This document shows, piece after piece, positions 56,136-64,000 of a stretch of 64,000 nucleotides of DNA (position 1 is its first letter; each line of letters opens with the position of its first letter). The stretch comes from Notamacropus eugenii (Eukaryota; Chordata; Mammalia; Diprotodontia; Macropodidae): contig NC_092875.1 in NCBI RefSeq assembly GCF_028372415.1, forward strand, positions 190,369,522 to 190,433,521, written 5' to 3'. Under the pieces are notes generated by a model, which was not told where the DNA came from, ran no database searches, and was given only the letters and a program-made list of their open reading frames with translations. The translations under genes and the position numbers were made by a program.

Positions 56136-56479
56136 CTGATTGACTGAAATGCTTATTGTGTTTACTCAAGATGAATATGTTAAGATGAGGTCTCAAAGTT
56201 CCTAGTGGGATACACCTAGGTAGGAAAACAAACAAGAAGGAAAACTCCTACATTTGATTAAGAATTCTCTTTTGCCTTTCAAATGCTGTGTAATACAAAG
56301 GAGGTGATAGAAACACTTCTTATTATAATGTTTAGTTGTATTTTATGCGTGGAAAGAAAAAAAAAACAGGAATTCAGTCAGGCATATATGGCAAGTGTAG
56401 ACCAGATAATTATTGAAGATGATACTGCAAAGTACTTTTATTTTAATGATATAAGTTATTACTATTCTGCCACTAAACC

Positions 56480-56740
56480 AACAATAATAATGATAATAAT
56501 ATAACTAGCATTTGCATCATGCTTAATTGTTTGTTAAGTGCTTTATAAATATCATCATTTTTCATTCTTATAATAACCCTGGAAGGTAGGTTCCCTTATT
56601 ATTATCTTTTTACAGATAATGAAACTGAGGCAGAAAGAGGGTAATCAATTTGCCTAGGATTTTGCAGCTGATAAGTATCTCAGTTCACATTCTATCAGAG
56701 CTTGCAGATTCTAGTTCTGGCAACTTTAACAAGACCGTAT
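56480..56740 (-). repeat. MIR-family SINE
   Basis: 'tttgttaagtgctttataaa', 'ttttacagataatgaaactg', 'aggcagaaagagggtaatca' and 'gcagctgataagtatctcag'. Confidence 0.82.
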
Positions 56741-58274
56741 TCACTTTAACCTAGCCTTTGCTCGTTAGTCTATTGTATATGCTAAAAATATAAGGAAATA
56801 AAAGCAACATATAGTCCTGGGCTTAAGGAGAGATTCTCTCTCCAAGTATTCTCCCCATAGACAAAAAGTTTTCTCTCAGGCTGATTGGATTGTTTTTTTG
56901 TGGATAACTAGCTACAGACGTGGGTTTGCAAAGTGCTCTGTAAATGTAACATATTGAACTTCTAGTCATATGTACATGTGTATACATACATGTGTGTATG
57001 TATACATGCTATATGTATAATGTTTAGCTTATATATTGATTTATTGCATACACTGTGTGTATATGTGATATATGCAACATTTAAAGAACTCCTTTTCTCC
57101 CATTTCTAAATTAATTAAAAAAATAGGACTTTTTGTGCTGTTATTGCTACAGCTTTAACTGAAATAAGTTAATTACCTCTTTTAAGAGGTAAATTGTGTT
57201 GTACTTTTGGTGGGAGGATAGGGGGAGGAAGTAAAATTTTCGAAGACTTCCCAGAAGCTGTGGCTTAGTCAGATTAAGATATCAATATAATTTTCCTCTC
57301 ATTTATTATTCAGTGGAACTAGTCAGTCAAATTGTGTGATTATTTAGAGACTGAAAATGCAACATGCTTTGCAGAGTCTAGTCACCAGGACTATATGAAG
57401 CTTACATTTATCAAGTAATAAACAAACATTTGGCTGATATAATATCCTTTTCTAGACAGGAGACAGCTGTTTATCAGTGAACATAAATTCCATCTGATAA
57501 CTATCATAGCACTGTTCTCTCTTGTATCTTACCTACAAGAACGGTTTTCTTTTTCACTTTATACTTAATATTCATTTGAATGTAGAGTATTATAAAGATT
57601 TAAAACAATGGACTAATATCTACATTCTGTTTAACAACTATTGGTAGCAATTGCTTTGGACTAGACATAGTAATATACAACCAGGATTTTATTTCTGCCT
57701 TACCCTAGGACCATCTCTGATTTCTGAAACAGTACTATCAAATAATAATAGTTGTAGGTTTCACTGTGTATATATGTGTGTATGTGATTTATTTTTGTAT
57801 GTTGTGGGAGGAGGGAGGATAAGAAAGGAAGAATTATCAGATAATTTTGCCACTCATTTTATAAATTTTGCAAATTTTCATGTTCAACAAACTATCGAAT
57901 TTCAAATGTTTGCATCTGGTTGTGGTTTTTTTGTTAAGTCAGTACCTGTAATTTCCCTGATCTTTGGGAACAAACTTAATTAATATAAATAGGTATCTAT
58001 TAGGTACTGGAGAGTTGCCTAAGTCAGTGAGGATTTAAGTGGTCTTAATTTACAGCCTCCAGGTTGCTTTTCCTTCCAGGTTAAGTTGTACCAGTTGACA
58101 ATCCCTTGAGCTGAGAATTGCTGATTTAATCAACTAAAAAGTTACTCCTTGAAACTCAAAGAAACCAAAATTATAGGTAAGCACTAAGAATAAAGGATGC
58201 TGTCTGACTGGAGATGGTGTCTCCCCAAGATTGGGAAAAGTATTCACTATTGTTCTAAAACTTTTATTAGTCTT

Positions 58275-58395
58275 CTTTTTTGGACCTTCATCCATCATAC
58301 TCATTATCAATCAAATGAGATCATATTTGTAAAAAGCTCGTAGCACAGTGCTTGGCACACAGGGGGTACTATATCAATACTTATTCCCTTCTCTT
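58275..58395 (+). repeat. MIR/L2-like 3' end
   Basis: 'gagatcatatttgtaaaaag', 'ctcgtagcacagtgcttggc' and 'acacagggggtactatatca' resemble the 3' end shared by MIR and L2. Confidence 0.65.
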
Positions 58396-58429
58396 CCCTT
58401 CCCTCTTTGCTCATTCCCATGAAATGTGA

Positions 58430-58700
58430 GTGTCCTCTAATCATCTATCCTGGGCCCTCTTCTCCCTTTCTATACAATTTTGTTTGGTGATCTCATCAGC
58501 TTCTATGGATTCAATTATCATCTTTATGCAAACTATTCTCAAATCTCTTTATCCAGCCCTAATCCCTTTCCTGACTTCTAGTTTCTTACCATCAGCTGTC
58601 TATTGAATATTTTGAAATAGATGTCTTATAGACATCATGAACTCAATATGTCCAAAATTGAACTCAGTTTTCCTCTCAAATCCTCCCCCTACTAACTTCA
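58430..58700 (+). mobile_element. L2 LINE internal fragment
   Basis: 'atcctgggccctcttctccc', 'gtgatctcatcagcttctat', 'gacatcatgaactcaatatg' and 'tccaaaattgaactcagttt' match the ORF2 end region of mammalian L2. It is worn, with stops. Confidence 0.72.
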
Positions 58701-59052
58701 GGTGAGTAATAAAATAGTTGAAATAATTCCTCACTAATTCTACCATCATTCTGCACTCCTTGGCCAACTGTCACTGTATGAACTCAGTGGTTTGCCAATA
58801 CAGGAAGCATTGACAGTAATGGGGAGCTGTCCACAGCTGAAATTCAGTCAGATGATCAAGAGGAAGCTAGTCACAAATCCTAGGGCCTGAAACAAGGGAA
58901 GTATGATCCTCCTGCTGTGTGGATCAAAGAATACCTTTGGATGATCTCAAACTAATCTGAATACAAGGTGCCTCATAGTCCTGGTGTGATTCTTGATCAT
59001 GCTTGCCAGCTCATTTCTCTGGATTGTGATGTTCTTGCATTGCCAATACGCA

Positions 59053-59845
59053 TACATACACACAGACACACACATAGACCCACACACAGACACACAGACA
59101 CATAGACACACACACAGAGACACACACACAGACACACACATAGACACACACATACACAGACACATAGACACACACACACAGACATAGAGACACATAGACA
59201 CACACAGACATAGACACACAGACACACAGGCACACACACAGACACACAGACACAGAGACACACACAGACATACACACAGACACAGACACAGACACACAGA
59301 CACAGACATAGACACACAGATACACACAGACACACACAGACACAGATACACACAGCAGACACACAGACACAGACACACACAGACATACACACACAGACAC
59401 ACACACAGACACAGACACACACATAGACACACACACACATAGACAGAGACACACGCAGACATAGACACACAGACACACAGAGACACAGACACACACACAG
59501 ACACATAGACACACACACAGACACACACACACACATAGACAGAGACACACGCAGACATAGACACACAGACACACACAGACATACACACAGACACAGACAT
59601 ACACACACAAAGACACACACACAGACACATAGACACACACACAGACAGACACACACACATAGACAGAGACACATGCAGACATAGACACACAGACACACAC
59701 AGACATACACACAGACACAGACACATAGACACACACACAGACACACAGACATAGACACACAGATACAGACACACACAGACACAGACAGACACACAGATAC
59801 AGACACATGCACACAGACACACAGACACAGACACACATACAGACA

Positions 59846-59884
<39 letters not shown>
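59053..59884. repeat. Large compound (CA)n/(CAGA)n microsatellite, about 830 bp
   Basis: ACAC and AGAC tetramers with occasional ACAT fill the whole stretch, ending in a pure CA run (59848-59884). The sub-block 'catagacagagacaca' followed by '(c/t)gcagacatagacac' recurs at 59438, 59534 and 59658, so longer units have duplicated inside it. Cys/Val/Ser-rich frames of about 290-330 codons on the minus strand are artefacts. Confidence 0.97.
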
Positions 59885-59886
<2 letters not shown>

Positions 59887-60544
59887 CTACCTCTCCCTTC
59901 CCTCCCCCTCTCCCCCCACTGCCTCTCCTCTACTTTCCACAAGGATGATCACTTCTGCTTGTCTACGTGTGCTTGTTTTTTTGCTCCTTGTCCCAGGATC
60001 TGTTGTTAACGCTCCCCCTTATACTCGTCACAGAAGGAATTGGCCACAGCCCCTAGCTAGTGATGCCCCTGAATTCATTTCTTAGAAAGACAGGGGGAAT
60101 AGGACATGCTTGTTGCTGAGTCTCTCTAACAAGAGTTTATCTAAAACGTTTAATTTTAGATAATTAGATAATTTTTAGATAAACCAAGGGAGAACCTATG
60201 CCAATGATATCCTACATGTCTAAGGTAATGAAGTTTTATCTCTAATAAGAGTTTTAAGCTACCTGATCATCAGTTTGGGTTTTGGGGAGAGAGAAGAAAT
60301 AGAATAGGTTCACATCCACCTCAAAATATCAGGGATAGAAAGGAAACTTTGATAACAAGAGTGAGGACAAACCTTCCATATCACCTCAAACATTATGCAA
60401 ATATTGTTATTTTATTGGCATTATGTCTTTATCTAAAACCTAGTGAAAATTTGAGCACAGATATAATCTGAAATGTCAGGCTGGAAAACTACACATTACT
60501 CTTACTATTACTCTTACTACTAACTATTACATTACTACACATTA

Positions 60545-60970
60545 AGACCTACTGAGAGCAGAACACTGCCCAGTGCTCCATTTGCTGCCTACCAGGCACT
60601 CTTCCCTGCACCTGAAATTTCTGCCTTCCAATATGCTTCTCTTCCTCCAAGGCTCAGGATCATCTCTTCTGGAAAAGTCTTTAGGGATCTTTTTAATATT
60701 CTCTTCCCCTTCAAATTTCCTTATATCAATCTGTGGGTACATGTATCTTTTGTTCTTATCTCTTACCACATCATACTTATTTATGATAATGGGTAAATAC
60801 ACATTAGTAGTAGTAGTAGAATGTAAACTCCTTGAAGAACTATAATTTTAAACTGTGTCCCAAGTGCCTAATCTATGTATATATATATCCATGTGTACAC
60901 GTATACATATTGTACATAATCTATGAACTTAAAAATGCTTTTTGAATAAATAAGCTAATGGGACAATTTC
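60545..60970 (+). mobile_element. L2 LINE 3' end
   Basis: 'aggctcaggatcatctcttc', 'gatctttttaatattctctt', 'gtagaatgtaaactccttga' and 'ctttttgaataaataagcta' form the 3' terminal pattern of L2; a short TA run interrupts it. Confidence 0.65.
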
Positions 60971-61034
60971 ACTTAAAGGATGCTCCTAGATTTTCGTAAT
61001 AAAAATATTGCTACTAAAATATGAATTTATTCAT

Positions 61035-61110
61035 ATCATGAAGGGTTGGACTAGATAATTTTTATTATACTTTCCAGCTCTGAATTTATGATCCCATGAT
61101 TATTAAATAG
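61035..61110 (+). repeat. SINE 3' fragment (MIR/Mar type)
   Basis: 'gaagggttggactagataat' and 'ctttccagctctgaatttat' followed by 'gatcccatga'. Confidence 0.7.
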
Positions 61111-62675
61111 TGTTCATAGAGAAAAATATTCCTTTGGCTTTCTTCACTGAGGTCTTTTAACACTACTAGATTTCTTATAATTTGATAACTGGAGGCCCCA
61201 CCATGGTTTCCTTTATTTTATCACATTAAAGAGGGAGGAAAGAGAATAACAAGAAAAAAAATTGAAAACAGAAAATTAAACTGCCAGGTAAACCCTGTAA
61301 ACACATGCCTATAAAGAAGCACATGGCAGGGTCTCTTAATGACTCACTATCATTTCAGCCAATATTTATTTTTAAAATTGGTTTAAATTTAGTGCCTGCG
61401 TGCCATGGTGATAGGTGCCACATAAATAAATAGACTGATTAAATCCATCTTGGAACCAGCGAAAGAAAGAGAAAAAAAATCAGTTTGTCAGCCACTTGGC
61501 TCATGCTGCTGCCCTACAGAGGAGTAAGTTTTAAGGGACATACCAGAGAGCTAACAGATTTAGGAGATAAGGGAAAAGAATTAAGGCCAAGTGCTCTGGG
61601 TACTCCTCTGCACTAGGAAAGTCATGTGGCAGCTGGGGGAGGGAGAAGAGGCTTGATTTCCCTGGAGCAGAATGTGGGGCTGGAAAGATCACCTCTGGAG
61701 ATTTTTCGGAAGTAGGGGATGGGGGGGGGTATGTATGTCTGCATAAAAGATCAGTTAGTTTTCACACAACATGCATGAGCAGCTTGGACTTGTTAAAATA
61801 TCTCAACCCAACTAAGCTGAGGGATGTATAGTGGAGTTGAAGAAATTAACTCTTCATTATTTCTGGCCACAAACAACATAAAAATATGCAAATATAAATA
61901 CCACAGAGCCAAGCCCCACTAGAGCTGGTTAAACTTTATTCAGAACCTGGAAAGTCAGCCTCAGCCAGGTCCCTACCATGAGACAAAATTCAACTTTTCT
62001 TTGTTGCATATGGGCACCAAAATTCCAGGCTACATGTATTTAAAAGTATCCTCCAGGTATGGAATTTGCAAAGCAAGTGTCTGGGTTTGAGGTTTTTTAG
62101 GGTTATGTGGTTAAAGTATGGAAAACCCTTCCCTGAAAACAGGTGGTACCAAGGGGTACAAAATATATTCTGACAGCAAACTCAAAAAACTTCACCTGCA
62201 TTATGGAGATGAAGAGAATGGAATGGTGGCAGGAATGGATTACAGCACAGCTATGAACTGCAAAATAATTCTGGCAAGAGCATCAGGCATAAAAAGCTTT
62301 CAAACATACTCCCAGCTAAATGCAGAGTTACTTACTCCAAGTGAGCTCAACTCCTCTATGAAGATTAACTTCAGAATCTGAGCAATATATACAGATATAT
62401 TAGAAAGATTTCAACATTAGTTAGTTCATGCTGTCTGTTTTATAAAGTCCAGAATCATTTAAAATGGCTTTTTCTCTCTGCCTAACACTCAGAACAACAA
62501 AAAGAAAATGACAGCTCATATTCATATTCATGCAAAAGAATATTGTCAATATTCAAAATAAAAAAGGAAACACTCAATGCAAATAATTTTTTTTCTATTG
62601 CACTTGCATAACTGCCCGTGAAAGGGCCTTAAACCCACCACCAGGCACTATGACAGAAACTGATCCAGAACTTAC

Positions 62676-62780
62676 AATCTTCTCCTCACGTATTCTATTG
62701 TTTTCTACTGGCAGGTTGTTGTCATTACTTCCTGAGGGTACAACACAGCCAGCGTTATGTACCTGAGGTGAAGGCATGCT
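62676..62780 (-). CDS. KIF13A: KIF13A, 105-bp symmetric coding exon in the tail
   Basis: Exactly 35 codons (phase 0 at both ends) between acceptor TTTGCAG and a strong donor GTAAGT. It opens SMPSPQVHNAGCVVPSGSND and ends in IREEKI. It matches the remembered human KIF13A segment that joins LLSQE to the DSEEEE.. stretch (human SMPPPQAHNPGCIVPSGSNG). No domain is evident; it is part of the disordered cargo-binding tail. Because it is symmetric, skipping it would keep the frame. The open frame runs past the donor to a stop at 62595, which would truncate the protein if the intron were retained. Confidence 0.92.
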
Positions 62781-63316
62781 CTGCAAAGGTTAAGACACAC
62801 AAACACATCACACACAGAAGACACCAATGGGTTGAATACATATTAAACCATGCAAGTTAGAAAAAGCAATGTTGAGGTTTTCATTAAAAATGAGTCGTGC
62901 AGCAGCTGATTAGCATGGTCTGAGCTGAGACATGGATGGAGTTTCACAAGACCTTCAAATGGAATTTTTAGCATCAATTAGGTGCAATAATGCCAAGTTT
63001 AAAAAAAAATACTTTCATGATTCAAAGAATATCCAAAGGACATGTCTCTCTCATTTGAAATGATACTTTATAACATAATTAATGAGAAAGGCAACCAACC
63101 CCAATTACCTTCCCCCTCCAAAAAAACTCCCAAACAAACCAATCAAAAACTGCCAGCAGGACCTCCCATGTGTGACAGAATAGTATTGGTGGGGTACTAT
63201 TCCATTCATGTACACACATTAAGTACTGCTTGTTGATTAGTACAAATTACCACAGACTCTTTAAGTAGCAATGGTCTGTTTTGTTTGGGTCAGTGAAGAA
63301 AAAGTAAAACATTTAC
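62781..63316 (-). other. KIF13A: KIF13A intron (536 bp)
   Basis: A short phase-0 intron with donor GTAAAT and acceptor TTTGCAG. No repeat or extra exon is recognised. Confidence 0.88.
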
Positions 63317-63468
63317 CTCCTGGCTGAGAAGAGGTCTGGTTTCCAGGGGTATCTTTTTCTTATGTTCTTCCTTTACGGGCATAAGAGGTTTGAAAAACTT
63401 TGGTGGCTGAGGAGAGAATGCTTTAAAGGGACTGACTGTTAAGGCATGAGGATTCTCTGTAGCACAAC
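63317..63468 (-). CDS. KIF13A: KIF13A, coding exon in the tail
   Basis: 152 bp: two bases completing a split codon, then 50 codons. Acceptor TTTTCCCTAG, donor GAG|GTAAAT. It encodes CATENPHALTVSPFKAFSPQ, then PPKFFKPLMPVKEEHKKKIP and LETRPLLSQE, in line with the remembered mammalian KIF13A (PPKFFKPLMPVKEEHKK and ARPLLSQE in human). It belongs to the C-terminal half of the motor, after the FHA and DUF3694-type regions, which lie beyond the right edge. Joined with the three downstream exons it gives about 545 residues of KIF13A in this window. Confidence 0.93.
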
Positions 63469-64000
63469 CTAGGGAAAAGAAGAATATATGAGGTAATATA
63501 GGGACATACTAAACACAGCCCTTTCCCCCTTGTCTTTTAGAAACATTGATCCTCCTCAGAAATGATTGGGTAGTGACTAGGTTAAAGGCAAGCATACTCT
63601 TTGGTACTTCAATTAAATATTCCTTTACTCATCTATGTCCATTTTGAAACAGGACTCTCCAGAAGAGAAGTGTTCCTTCTTTTTTGAGTATGGAGAAGTG
63701 ATCCTTGTTTTACATGGTGGACCTTACCTTGGTTTTCCAGGAAAGCTGTAAGCGTATACCATCTAACATTAACATTTCTATAGTGATGAATGATGAAAAC
63801 TCTCAAACTGAACTTTGTGACTGTTAAATTTCATTGTGGAATTTTGTTTTTGGTTACTATAAATGGTAAGCAGAGAAAGTTAAGGTCTCAGAAATTTTTA
63901 ACTACCTAAGGAAAACCCTGCCACTTGGATTTCTCTTTCTCTCAGCAGAGATGTTGGACCTAGATAATTAATTAATTAATTCCAGGAAGACTTCTGTAAA
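63469..64000 (-). other. KIF13A: KIF13A intron, partial
   Basis: Sequence upstream (on the gene strand) of the leftmost-numbered acceptor, running off the window. No exon or repeat is recognised. Confidence 0.8.

Larger units (their letters stand above)
53669..62675 (-). other. KIF13A: KIF13A intron (9.0 kb)
   Basis: A phase-0 intron between the 105-bp exon and the large tail exon, with donor GTAAGT and acceptor CCCCACAG. It contains MIR and L2 copies and a large CA/CAGA microsatellite (listed separately). Other parts (53670-55010, 56745-58270, 61115-62670) show no recognisable exon or repeat. Confidence 0.85.

Noticed and set aside
59053-59884. CRISPR-like or other spaced repeat array
   Set aside because: The repeats are contiguous di/tetranucleotides without unique spacers, in a vertebrate intron.
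58947-59942. Minus-strand open frames of 289-331 codons rich in Cys, Val and Ser
   Set aside because: They are translations of the CA/CAGA microsatellite in all three frames; no domain, start context or splice sites support a gene.

Overview
The window is nuclear DNA of a mammal, almost certainly a marsupial. The unique sequence is AT-rich and CpG-poor around one strong CpG island. The repeats include tRNA-derived SINEs with the marsupial Mar1-type tail, ORF1-only half-LINEs (HAL1), L1, RTE and L2/CR1 LINEs, MIR elements and hAT fossils. The species was not determined; a Monodelphis-like opossum would fit.

Two protein-coding genes are recognised, both on the minus strand. At about 2.9 kb lies the first coding exon of NUP153 (nuclear pore basket protein) with its CpG-island promoter; positions 1-2870 are its intron 1. 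From about 45.8 kb to the right edge lies the 3' end of KIF13A (kinesin-3 motor): four coding exons, three introns and a probable 1.9 kb 3' UTR. In human 6p22.3 the two genes are neighbours in the same head-to-tail order, which supports both calls.

The interval between them (about 4-45.8 kb) shows no convincing host gene and is packed with transposons. It holds four essentially complete HAL1 retrotransposons (11.1-13.7, 15.4-18.1, 27.4-30.2 and 33.4-36.3 kb), each with recognisable target-site duplications. The last has an uninterrupted 362-codon ORF1 and a perfect 16-bp duplication. There is also a 610-bp solo LTR with a 6-bp duplication, a split L1 fragment, a CR1/L3 copy, an RTE piece and many MIR/Mar SINEs.

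The most interesting observation is that this KIF13A encodes a complete C-terminal CAP-Gly domain, split over the last two exons and followed by a tail like that of KIF13B. As far as I recall, human and mouse KIF13A lack it. No bacterial, CRISPR or novel multi-gene system is present. Repeat family names were assigned by eye from remembered consensus features, not by a database search.
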